13,450 nucleotides of DNA from Prevotella sp. CAG:755 (lineage in GTDB: Bacteria > Bacteroidota > Bacteroidia > Bacteroidales > Bacteroidaceae), in assembly GCA_000431275.1 (NCBI GenBank), contig HF989155.1, positions 2,650-16,099 of the forward strand, read 5' to 3'. Below are positions 7,801-13,416 of this stretch, piece after piece (the stretch's first letter is position 1; the number at the start of each line of letters is the position of its first letter). The notes beneath the pieces were generated by a model, which saw only the letters and a program-made list of their open reading frames with translations, had not been told where the DNA came from and ran no database searches. The translations under genes were made by a program, and so were the position numbers.

Positions 7801-8771
7801 TTGAGCGACTCGCGGATGCCGCCGTTGTCCTTTTGGCTCTCGACGTAGCGTTTGCCGTCCTCGAAGAGGATGCCTTTGCCGTCGGTGCTCTCCTTCCAAT
7901 AGTCGCGGTTATAGGCGTTCAGGTGGCCTTCGTAGAAACCGAATTTGGGCAGCAGGACGGGGTGGCCCGTCAGCTGGTAGTAGTCGTTGAGCAGCTTGAC
8001 CGGCGTGTCGTCGACCATGACGAAGAGATCGAGATAGTCCGTGTCGTGGCTGAGCTTCACCTCTCCGGTCTTCTCGGCGCCGAAGTCGTAGATGCCTTTC
8101 TTGAACGTGTGCCACATGATGCCGTAGCCGCCTGTCGACCAGTAGAAAGGCGCAGGCGAGCTCACACCGCCGTCGGTCCAGCTGTTGGTGTTCTCGATGG
8201 CGATTTGCTGGCCGCGGTGGGAGAAGCGCCCGTTCTGCACGCCGCCGCCGTAGAAGTACTCGTCGGGCGCGGCTTTGAGCGTCAGGGTCACTTTGTTCTT
8301 TTCAAAGAGGGCGGGGGCCGTTTCTTCCAGCACGGTGCGGCCCGTCTGGGTGTCGGTGATGCGCATCAGGCCCGACTGCTTGTCGATCAGCATGGCGATG
8401 CGTCCGGTCGAGAGCGTGAAACTGCCGTCGGCTTCGCCCACGGTGAGGCCGGCGATGTCCTTGCGGGGCTGGGCCACGAGGATTTTGGCCTCGGGTTTGG
8501 CCTCGGGGTCACGCACGGTGCCGCCCTTGGGGTCTTGGAAGAGGCGGACGATGTTGTCGCCATAGAAGTCGAGCAGGAGGCGCTGTCCGTCGGCCAGTGT
8601 GACTTCGGCAGTCGTCGCTCCCGTTTTCTTCACTCCTGTCACTTGCTGGGCCGGCTGTTCGATGCCTGTGGAGGGGGCTGCCGGCGGCACGGCCAGTGAC
8701 GTCATCGGCGGCACGGCCAGCGCCAGCACCACCGCACCCCGGTAGACGGGGCTTGTCAGTTTCTTTTTCAT
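4884..8771 (-). CDS. Secreted GH31 glycoside hydrolase with FN3, CBM32-like, dockerin and cohesin-like domains
   Basis: A 1295-residue enzyme that retains glycoside hydrolase family 31 hallmarks. Order: signal peptide (MKKKLTSPVYRGAVVLALAV), GH31 N-terminal beta-sandwich (about 45-260), catalytic barrel (about 265-580), beta-domains to about 855, FN3 (about 868-953), discoidin/CBM32-like domain (about 959-1091), a two-loop dockerin (about 1100-1161) and a cohesin-like C-terminal domain (about 1172-1295). The probable nucleophile is D426 in LKTDVAWVG and the acid/base D508 in ITSDVDGIYGG; WTGDQSGGEW (475-484) and GLWTQSDLYP are active-site loops. The nucleophile motif differs from the WIDMNE of alpha-glucosidases and recalls the GH31 group with alpha-N-acetylgalactosaminidase activity; this specificity is inference from memory. 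The frame extends seven codons to a TTG at 8792, but the ATG at 8771 starts a normal signal peptide. The enzyme should act outside the inner membrane on host or dietary glycans. No SusC/SusD genes are adjacent. Confidence 0.88.
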   Translation of the reverse strand: MKKKLTSPVYRGAVVLALAVPPMTSLAVPPAAPSTGIEQPAQQVTGVKKTGATTAEVTLADGQRLLLDFYGDNIVRLFQDPKGGTVRDPEAKPEAKILVAQPRKDIAGLTVGEADGSFTLSTGRIAMLIDKQSGLMRITDTQTGRTVLEETAPALFEKNKVTLTLKAAPDEYFYGGGVQNGRFSHRGQQIAIENTNSWTDGGVSSPAPFYWSTGGYGIMWHTFKKGIYDFGAEKTGEVKLSHDTDYLDLFVMVDDTPVKLLNDYYQLTGHPVLLPKFGFYEGHLNAYNRDYWKESTDGKGILFEDGKRYVESQKDNGGIRESLNGEQPGSYPFSARAVIDRYAAHDMPLGWILPNDGYATGYGQTGTIDGNIANLRTFGDYARQHGVEIGLWTQSDLYPKEGVEPLLQRDIVKEVGTAGVRVLKTDVAWVGAGYSFGLNGITDVAGIMTREGKGARPFIITVDGWAGTQRYAGVWTGDQSGGEWEYIRFHVPTYIGAGLSGMPNITSDVDGIYGGGNMPVNVRDFEWKTFTPMQLNMDGWGTNPKYPQAFGEPATSINRGYLKLKSELLPYTYSIAHEAVDGKPMLRALFLDYPNPYTLGKATEYEFLYGPSFLVAPIYKETAADKEGNDIRNGIYLPEGQWIDYFNGQVYEGGRILNQFDAPLWKLPVFVKAGAIIPMTKPNNNVTEIDKGFRAYELYPGTTSTSFTEYDDDGTTVDYLNGKVAKTVIKMEPNPKGNLRESGHIFVTIDPTQGSFDGMVREKVTEFRVNTTAEPKSVKARIAGKKVKLREAKTAEEQATGTNIYYYDAAPELNRFATPGSEFAKVSVKKNPQLIVRLAATDITTSAIELELKGYQYAPADSLLRSTGALTAPQGATVPDAGRTAYTLTPTWDMQEAADYYEIQFGDMLYSTIKEPTLAFEGLQPETKYDFKIRAVNRDGHSDWTTFSATTTADPLQHAVKGIKASTSCANQSGQDVNLLFDFDETTTWHTAWDNPKAVPFDVELNLGAVCTLDKLQYLGRKDAGNGTLLKGTVAVSMDRKTWTEAGTFDWAKDATAKEIVLAAHPTARYVRLHVTEAVGGFGSGRELYVFKVPGSPSYIPGDINSDGKIDSSDLTSYMNYNGLRKGDAEFDGYVSVGDVNKNGLIDAYDISNVTTLLNGGVNESRSGQVAGSLVLKADKASYKAGDTVRITVSGKDLANVNALSFALPYDTKDYEYAGMELVDMKNMTDLTKDRLHTNGTKALYPTFANQGNEFLLEGSGKLFVIKFVAKRNVKFNLTAKDGILVDRRLGTVAF

Positions 8772-8820
8772 GCTATCTGATGAGTTTTTCAATGACGTTT
8801 GAACGTGGGTTTCGTTTTTG

Positions 8821-8828
8821 CAAAAGTA
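8821..8828 (-). promoter_or_regulatory. Bacteroidetes-type -7 element for the GH31 gene
   Basis: On the minus strand this reads TACTTTTG, an exact match to TAnnTTTG, 50 nt before the ATG at 8771. It predicts a leader of about 43 nt. No TTTG is seen at the -33 position. Its position supports the ATG at 8771 or the TTG at 8792 equally. Confidence 0.5.
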
Positions 8829-8896
8829 CGATTAAAAAGTTAAGTGCCGGTTATTTTTGTCAGCAAACTGTCGTTTGGCTCCTTTCGGGACGGTTG

Positions 8897-8935
8897 CCGG
8901 GATGGGGAGGGCGTCGGGCGACGGTTTCATCCCGG
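8897..8935. repeat. Composite stem-loop in the rpsU-GH31 intergenic region
   Basis: An 8-bp perfect outer stem (CCGGGATG at 8897-8904 with CATCCCGG at 8928-8935) can be prolonged inward by G-U pairs and encloses a second small hairpin (CGTC-GGGC-GACG, 8912-8923). No T-rich tail on either strand, so it does not look like a terminator. It lies upstream of the GH31 promoter element. Confidence 0.4.
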
Positions 8936-8960
8936 TGTCGCGGCCCGAGGGGTCGGCTGG

Positions 8961-9000
8961 CTGGAAAAAGGAAGGCAGCGACAGAAAATACTGTCGCTGC
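8961..9000 (+). repeat. Copy 2 of an imperfect 40-bp direct repeat, with a 10-bp hairpin
   Basis: Holds a perfect 10-bp stem (GCAGCGACAG at 8975-8984 and CTGTCGCTGC at 8991-9000) with the 6-nt loop AAAATA. About 27 of 40 bases match 4822-4861 without gaps. On the minus strand it is followed by CTTCCTTTTTCC, so it may also serve as a second terminator for rpsU. Confidence 0.5.
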
Positions 9001-9004
9001 TTTC

Positions 9005-9049
9005 GTAAAAACAGAAAGCCCAAGCCTGTGCGCATGCGCAGGTTTGGGC
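9005..9049 (-). terminator. Intrinsic terminator of rpsU
   Basis: A 14-bp stem with two G-U pairs (9018-9031 with 9036-9049, loop GCAT) is followed on the minus strand by TTTCTGTTTTT (9017-9007). It begins 31 nt after the rpsU stop codon, a textbook arrangement for a highly expressed single gene. Confidence 0.82.
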
Positions 9050-9079
9050 ATATTGGCGTTATGAGTAAAATGTGTGGAT

Positions 9080-9271
9080 TTAGTCTTCCATGCGGCGGAG
9101 CTGCTGTACGTAGACAGCGTGTTCCTTGGCCAAGCGCTTCGTCACCGAAGGCTTGTCGTATTGTTGACGGCGGCGGAGTTCTTTCACAATGCCGGTTCTT
9201 TCAAATTTTCTCTTGAATTTTTTCAGGGCGCGTTCGATGTTTTCGCCTTCTTTTACAGGAACTACGATCAT
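9080..9271 (-). CDS. rpsU: 30S ribosomal protein bS21
   Basis: The 63-residue basic protein MIVVPVKEGENIERALKKFK... matches the bS21 family in length and sequence: the N-terminal beta strand with VKEGENIE, the helix RALKKFKRKFERTGIVKELRR, and the conserved RRQQYDKPSVTKR segment. bS21 sits on the platform of the small ribosomal subunit next to the anti-Shine-Dalgarno end of 16S rRNA. In Bacteroidota, published structural work on Flavobacterium ribosomes implicates bS21 in hiding that end, which explains why most mRNAs of the phylum lack Shine-Dalgarno sequences. The gene has a near-ideal promoter (9329-9360), a purine-rich AT leader of about 50 nt without Shine-Dalgarno sequence, and a strong terminator. 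It is divergent from priA. Confidence 0.96.
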   Translation of the reverse strand: MIVVPVKEGENIERALKKFKRKFERTGIVKELRRRQQYDKPSVTKRLAKEHAVYVQQLRRMED

Positions 9272-9328
9272 GTTTTGTCTTTGTTTTTTATTTTGTTATT
9301 TATTTTGTTCGATACTATTTGCAGGCCG

Positions 9329-9360
9329 CAAAGGTAGTGATTGTTTTTAGAATAGGCAAA
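9329..9360 (-). promoter_or_regulatory. Full Bacteroidetes consensus promoter of rpsU
   Basis: On the minus strand TTTG (9360-9357) is separated by 20 bp from TACCTTTG (9336-9329), matching both the -33 and -7 consensus elements. It predicts a start near 9322, about 50 nt before the ATG at 9271. Confidence 0.8.
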
Positions 9361-9431
9361 TTATTCTGTTTTTTTTCGGATTTTGACAGGCTTGTCCGGC
9401 GTCTGGATGAAGAAATCGGGGTGGAATGTCG

Positions 9432-9439
9432 TATCTTTG
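9432..9439 (+). promoter_or_regulatory. Bacteroidetes-type -7 element for priA
   Basis: TATCTTTG matches TAnnTTTG and lies 67 nt before the GTG at 9506. A start near 9446 would exclude all in-frame start codons further upstream (TTG 9383, ATG 9407). No clear TTTG at the -33 position. Confidence 0.5.
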
Positions 9440-9505
9440 TGCTGCCGGAAGCCGCGTCCGCACAGGTCGTGGAAGTGTCCGCACACATTAATAATATATA
9501 TAAGA

Positions 9506-11992
9506 GTGGAAGGAGAACTGATCGAAGTCATCGTGCCGTTGGCTCTGCCCGGGCTGTATACGTATCGGGTGCCCGCCGGCATGGCTGGGCGTGTGGCTGT
9601 GGGCTGCCGGGTGGTGGTGCCCTTCGGGGGGCGGAAACATTATACGGCCATTGTGGTACGGGTGGGGGCCCGGCTTCCGGCGGGTGGCGTGGAGGTGAAA
9701 GACGTGGCGGAGGTGGTCGACGACGCACCCCTCGTCCTGCCCGCGCAACTGGATTTCTGGATGTGGCTCGCGCACTACTACATGTGTACGCCCGGCGAAG
9801 TGATGCGGGCCGCCCTGCCGTCGGGGCTGAAACTCGAAAGCGAGAGTGAAGTGAGGCTCAATCCCGATTTCGATCCGGCCACACCCCTTACCGAGCGCGA
9901 ACGGGCCTTGATGGCTGCCCTTGGCGGCGGAACCGGTCGCACGGTGAACCAGCTGGAAAAGGATTTGCGGGCGAAGAACCTGCTGCCCGCCGTGCGCAGA
10001 CTGATGGACAAGGGAGCGGTCGTGATAAAAGAAAGCATGGCGCAGCGGTTCCGCCCCAAGGTCGTGACGCACGTCAGGCTCACCGACGCCTGTGCTGACG
10101 AAGGACGGCTGAATGCCCTGTTCGCCGAACTGGGACGGGCTCCGAAACAGGCGGCCCTGCTGACGGCCTATCTCGACATGGCGGATGCCGCTGCTGCCCT
10201 GCGGCTGCATAACCGCGCCCTGCTGGCAGAGGTGGCCAAGGCCGACCTGCTGCGTCGTGCAGGCGTGACGGACGCTGTGTTGGCTGCGCTGACGGGGCGA
10301 GGCGTGCTGGAAACCTATCCTTACGAAGTGGGGCGCTTGGCCAAGGGGGCGGAAGGCCCTGTCGCGGCGCCCCGTCCGCTGAGTGACGCCCAGCAGAAGG
10401 CGGCCGACGAGGTCGTGGCGGCGTTCGCGCGGTACGACGTCTGCCTGCTCCACGGTGTTACGTCGAGTGGAAAGACGGAGATCTACGCCCACCTCATCGC
10501 CCGTGAGCTCGAAGCCGGCCGGCAGGTGCTCTACTTGGTGCCGGAAATAGCCCTGACAACACAACTGACCGACCGCTTGTCGCGGCTGTTCGGCGGGATG
10601 ATGGGAGTGTATCATTCGAAATTCCCCGACGCCGAACGGGTGGAGCTGTGGCGTCGCCAGATGAGCGACAAGCCTTGCAGGCTGGGGCTCGGCGTGCGCT
10701 CGTCGCTCTTTCTTCCTTTCCGGCGGCTGGGGCTGGTCATTGTGGATGAAGAACACGAGACTTCCTATAAGCAGCAAGACCCGGCACCCCGTTACCACGC
10801 GCGTGACGCCGCTGTCGTGATGGCGCGGATGGCAGGGGCAAAAGTGCTGCTTGGGACGGCTACGCCGTCTGTCGAGACCTATCATAACGCCATGACGGGG
10901 AAGTATGGCCTGGTAAGGCTGTCCAGCCGCTATGGCGATGTCCGTCTGCCTGAAATCGAGGTGGAGGACGTGAAAGAGCTGCGGCGTAAGAAGATGATGC
11001 CGACGCCATTTTCGCCCCGCCTGCTGGCCGAGATGAGGTCCGCACTGGAACGCCGGGAACAGGTCATCCTGTTCCAGAACCGGCGGGGCTACTCGCCGGT
11101 GGTCGAGTGCCGGTCGTGCGGGTGGGTGCCGCGCTGCCAGTCGTGCGACGTGAGCCTGACGTTCCACCGGCACGACGGCCGGATGGCTTGCCACTATTGC
11201 GGCGCGTCGTATCCGGCGCCGCGGCAATGTCCGCAGTGTGGCGGCACCGACCTGCGTGGCATGGGCTACGGGACAGAAAAGATCGAGGAAGCCGTCCGCA
11301 GCCTCTTCCCCGACGCGCGGACGGCGCGGATGGATCTCGACACGACGCGGTCGAGGTCGGCATACGAGCGGATTCTTGCTGACTTCGCGGCCGGGCGTAC
11401 GGACGTCCTGGTCGGGACGCAGATGGTGACGAAGGGGCTGGACTTCGAACGTGTCCGGGTGGTCGGCATCCTCAACGCCGACCAGCTGCTGAATCAACCC
11501 GATTTCCGGGCCTACGAGCGGGCTTTCCAGATGATGGCGCAGGTGGCCGGACGGGCCGGACGGCGCGGGCAGCGGGGGCTGGTCGTCTTGCAGACCAGCC
11601 AGCCCGGCTTGCCGGTGATAGGTCAGGTGGTCCGTAACGATTATGACGCAATGTATGCCGGACAACTGGCCGAGCGAGAAGCGTTCGGCTATCCTCCGGC
11701 CTGTCGTCTGGTCGTTATCTACGTGAAGCACCGCGTCGAAGCCTCGGCTGAGGCCGCCGCAAAGGCAATGGCCGGTGAGTTGCGTCCGGCTTTCGGTGCA
11801 GCGCTGCTTGGGCCGGAGCCGCCTTTGTTGGCACGGTTGCAGGCACAATATATTCAGACAATGATGCTGAAACTGGTGCCCGGATCGCCGCTGGCTGCTG
11901 TGCGCGAAAAGTTGTGGGAAGCGCGGGAACGTGTGAAGCAGACAGCCGAAGGCCGTTCGGCTACGATTTATTTCGATGTCGACCCGGCGTAG
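9506..11992 (+). CDS. priA: Primosomal protein N' (PriA), replication restart helicase
   Basis: The 828-residue protein is a superfamily 2 3'-5' DNA helicase that recognises stalled forks and reloads the replicative helicase. Starting at GTG 9506 the protein begins EGELIEVIVPLALPGLYTYRVP, the usual PriA N-terminal 3'-DNA-binding domain. Helicase motifs: Walker A GVTSSGKTE at about 317-325, DEEH box VIVDEEHETSYKQQ at about 411-424, motif III GTATPS at about 450-455, and GTQMVTKGLDF (about 637-647) with the arginine-rich AQVAGRAGRRGQ (about 678-689). Eight cysteines in four CxxC pairs (about 535/538, 544/547, 562/565, 575/578) form the two zinc sites special to PriA. The frame is open further upstream, but the extra 41 residues are not PriA-like and precede the promoter element, so GTG is preferred. 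The length agrees with Bacteroidetes PriA, somewhat longer than the E. coli protein. It stands alone between rpsU (divergent) and xerC. Confidence 0.96.
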   Translation: MEGELIEVIVPLALPGLYTYRVPAGMAGRVAVGCRVVVPFGGRKHYTAIVVRVGARLPAGGVEVKDVAEVVDDAPLVLPAQLDFWMWLAHYYMCTPGEVMRAALPSGLKLESESEVRLNPDFDPATPLTERERALMAALGGGTGRTVNQLEKDLRAKNLLPAVRRLMDKGAVVIKESMAQRFRPKVVTHVRLTDACADEGRLNALFAELGRAPKQAALLTAYLDMADAAAALRLHNRALLAEVAKADLLRRAGVTDAVLAALTGRGVLETYPYEVGRLAKGAEGPVAAPRPLSDAQQKAADEVVAAFARYDVCLLHGVTSSGKTEIYAHLIARELEAGRQVLYLVPEIALTTQLTDRLSRLFGGMMGVYHSKFPDAERVELWRRQMSDKPCRLGLGVRSSLFLPFRRLGLVIVDEEHETSYKQQDPAPRYHARDAAVVMARMAGAKVLLGTATPSVETYHNAMTGKYGLVRLSSRYGDVRLPEIEVEDVKELRRKKMMPTPFSPRLLAEMRSALERREQVILFQNRRGYSPVVECRSCGWVPRCQSCDVSLTFHRHDGRMACHYCGASYPAPRQCPQCGGTDLRGMGYGTEKIEEAVRSLFPDARTARMDLDTTRSRSAYERILADFAAGRTDVLVGTQMVTKGLDFERVRVVGILNADQLLNQPDFRAYERAFQMMAQVAGRAGRRGQRGLVVLQTSQPGLPVIGQVVRNDYDAMYAGQLAEREAFGYPPACRLVVIYVKHRVEASAEAAAKAMAGELRPAFGAALLGPEPPLLARLQAQYIQTMMLKLVPGSPLAAVREKLWEARERVKQTAEGRSATIYFDVDPA

Positions 11993-12008
11993 TTCGGTGT
12001 CTTACCCT

Positions 12009-12080
12009 GTGTTTTCCTTTATAATAAAGAAAAAATGTTTATTTGTACGCCTAAATTTTGGCCAGCTGGAAGGAAAACAC
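12009..12080. repeat. 11-bp inverted repeat around the xerC promoter
   Basis: GTGTTTTCCTT (12009-12019) and AAGGAAAACAC (12070-12080) are perfect inverted copies 50 bp apart. The right copy lies inside the 20-bp spacer of the xerC promoter; a further 8-bp palindrome CCAGCTGG (12062-12069) adjoins it. It could be a pair of operator half-sites or a long-loop hairpin. No target-site duplication or transposase suggests a mobile element. Confidence 0.45.
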
Positions 12081-12088
12081 TATATTCG
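12057..12088 (+). promoter_or_regulatory. Promoter of the xerC-hpf operon
   Basis: TTTG (12057-12060) is followed after 20 bp by TATATTCG (12081-12088), which differs from TAnnTTTG at one base. It predicts a start near 12095, about 20 nt before the xerC ATG. Confidence 0.6.
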
Positions 12089-12115
12089 CTTTCGTAAGAC
12101 ATTATCCAGCGAGCT

Positions 12116-13000
12116 ATGAAAACCGTGAAGTCTTTCCTGCAATACCTGTCGGACAGCCGGGGGTATTCGGCGCATACGGTAGAAAGCTACCGCGCCGACC
12201 TTGCGGCATTCGAGGCTTTCTTCAACGCCCTTGACGAGACGTTGACGTGGGCCACGGTGGACCGCGACGTGGTGAGGCGCTGGGTCGTGGACGGGGTGGA
12301 GAGCGGAGCTGCGCCGCGTTCCGTGCGGCGTAGGTTGAGCGCGGTGAGGTCTTTCTTCCGCTATCAGATGTTGATGGGCGAATGCCGCTCTAATCCCGCC
12401 GAAGCCGTTCATGGTCCCAAGTGCGGGAAGCCTTTACCGGCTTTTCTCGACGAGCGGGCGATGGACCGCTTGCTCGACGACGTGACGTTTGCTCCTGACT
12501 TTGCCGGCCAGCGTGACCATTATGTCCTTCTGCTGTTCTATTCGACCGGTATCCGTCTGGCGGAATTGATCGGGCTTGACGTGGACGACATCGACCTGTC
12601 CGCGCAGACGCTGAAAGTGACGGGGAAGCGGAATAAGCAGCGGCTCATCCCTTTCGGGCAGGAACTGGCCGACGCGACGCGACGCTACTTGGCGCTCCGG
12701 CGGCAGGCTTTTCCTGCGGCGGGACTCCCGCTGGTGCTGGGCGACGACGGCTTGCGCATTAGTCGCTCGAAGGTGGCCGTCATGGTGCGTAAGTATCTTT
12801 CGGCTGTTACGACAATGAAGAAGAAGAGTCCGCACGTGTTGCGGCATACGTTTGCGACGGTCATGCTCAATCATGGCGCCGACATTGAGGCCGTGAGAGA
12901 GCTGCTCGGGCATGAAAGCCTGGCGACTACTGCAATCTACATGCACACCACCTTTGCGGAACTGAAAAAAGAATACGAACTTGCCCATCCTTGGGCGTAA
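12116..13000 (+). CDS. xerC: Tyrosine recombinase XerC-type
   Basis: The 294-residue protein has the two-domain layout of XerC/XerD. The N-terminal SAM-like core-binding domain covers about residues 1-85 (FLQYLSDSRGYSAHTVESYRADL is the typical opening), the catalytic domain about 105-294. All active residues are visible: R147 (STGIRLAELIGL), K171 (VTGKRNKQR), H240 and R243 (HVLRHTFAT), H266 (LLGHESLATT) and the nucleophile Y275 (IYMHT). Xer recombinases resolve chromosome dimers at dif near the terminus. The length, lack of mobile neighbours and position before hpf and a tRNA gene, an order common in Bacteroidales, argue for the housekeeping enzyme and not for an integrase of a mobile element. 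Which of the XerC/XerD roles it fills cannot be told with certainty. The gene has its own promoter and is followed after 13 nt by hpf. Confidence 0.93.
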   Translation: MKTVKSFLQYLSDSRGYSAHTVESYRADLAAFEAFFNALDETLTWATVDRDVVRRWVVDGVESGAAPRSVRRRLSAVRSFFRYQMLMGECRSNPAEAVHGPKCGKPLPAFLDERAMDRLLDDVTFAPDFAGQRDHYVLLLFYSTGIRLAELIGLDVDDIDLSAQTLKVTGKRNKQRLIPFGQELADATRRYLALRRQAFPAAGLPLVLGDDGLRISRSKVAVMVRKYLSAVTTMKKKSPHVLRHTFATVMLNHGADIEAVRELLGHESLATTAIYMHTTFAELKKEYELAHPWA

Positions 13001-13003
13001 AAA

Positions 13004-13009
13004 AGGAGG
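13004..13009 (+). promoter_or_regulatory. Strong Shine-Dalgarno sequence of hpf
   Basis: AGGAGG, four bases before the ATG at 13014 (AATT spacer), within an A-rich context. It fixes the hpf start at 13014 over the in-frame codon at 12981. Such a perfect site is unusual in this phylum. Confidence 0.8.
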
Positions 13010-13013
13010 AATT

Positions 13014-13313
13014 ATGGAACTTAAAATTCAGTCTATTCATTTCGATGCTACGGAGAAATTGCATGACTTTATCCAGAAGAAAACGGCCAAACTCGAAAAG
13101 AATACCGAAAGCATACAGAAAGTAGAGGTTATCCTGAAAGTGGTGAAGCCCGAGACATCCAAGAACAAGGAGACAAGTTTCAACGTGACAGTTCCTAATA
13201 TGGAATTCCATGTCGAGAAAGTCTGCGACACGTTTGAGGAAGGTGTGGACTTGTGCGTGGATGCGGTGCTCCGCCAACTCGAGAAGTACAAAGAAAAAAC
13301 GCGTGGCAAGTAG
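13014..13313 (+). CDS. hpf: Ribosome hibernation promoting factor, short form
   Basis: The 99-residue protein MELKIQSIHFDATEKLHDFIQKK... is a short HPF/YfiA (RaiA) family member with the beta-alpha-beta-beta-beta-alpha fold: strand ELKIQSIHF, helix ATEKLHDFIQKKTAKLEK, strands VEVILKVV, KETSFNVTVP and MEFHVEKVC, and the last helix FEEGVDLCVDAVLRQLEKYKEK with a basic tail. It binds the 30S subunit in the tRNA/mRNA channel and stores inactive ribosomes during stress or stationary phase. There is no C-terminal dimerisation domain of the long HPF type. The start at 13014 is set by the AGGAGG at 13004-13009; the open frame reaches back into xerC but that part is not HPF-like. It is the second gene of the xerC operon. 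No convincing terminator is seen before the tRNA promoter; only a T-rich stretch directly after the stop codon. Confidence 0.94.
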   Translation: MELKIQSIHFDATEKLHDFIQKKTAKLEKNTESIQKVEVILKVVKPETSKNKETSFNVTVPNMEFHVEKVCDTFEEGVDLCVDAVLRQLEKYKEKTRGK

Positions 13314-13331
13314 ATTTTTTATCTGAAAAGT

Positions 13332-13361
13332 TTTGCACGTAAAAAAAAAGTCCTACCTTTG
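13332..13361 (+). promoter_or_regulatory. Strong promoter of the tRNA gene cluster
   Basis: TTTG (13332-13335) is followed, after 18 bp including a run of nine A, by TACCTTTG (13354-13361). Both elements match the Bacteroidetes consensus. The predicted start is near 13368, about 50 nt before the tRNA-Tyr gene. Confidence 0.78.
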
Positions 13362-13404
13362 CAGCCGTTTCCCGACTACGGTTGGGGATGCACAAAGGTA
13401 GGAC
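13350..13404. repeat. 12-bp inverted repeat containing a mirrored -7 element
   Basis: GTCCTACCTTTG (13350-13361) and CAAAGGTAGGAC (13393-13404) are perfect inverted copies separated by 31 bp. The left copy contains the -7 element of the tRNA promoter; the right copy, read on the minus strand, is the same element. The right arm also forms a small hairpin with ACCTTT (13394-13399 with 13403-13408). Confidence 0.6.
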
Positions 13405-13416
13405 CTTTGATGTGAC

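Noticed and set aside
7737..8699. 320-codon plus-strand frame opposite the GH31 N-terminal half
   Set aside because: Same Val/Gly/Glu-rich shadow character; no promoter or ribosome binding site, and fully inside a real gene.
8772..8792. TTG at 8792 as start of the GH31 protein
   Set aside because: It adds KNSSDS before the natural signal peptide; the ATG at 8771 directly begins the KKK n-region and is the better start codon.
8857..9216. 119-codon plus-strand frame in the rpsU-GH31 gap
   Set aside because: Runs through three hairpins and into rpsU antisense; basic low-complexity sequence. A TATTTTTG at 8852-8859 is present on this strand but lacks a -33 partner.
9488..11848. 786-codon open frame on the minus strand, opposite priA
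   Set aside because: His/Arg/Gln-rich shadow translation with no domain; priA on the plus strand has all catalytic motifs.
12116..13000. Tyrosine recombinase as the integrase of a mobile element beside a tRNA gene
   Set aside because: The protein has the size and motifs of housekeeping XerC, forms an operon with hpf, and there are no att repeats or element genes nearby.
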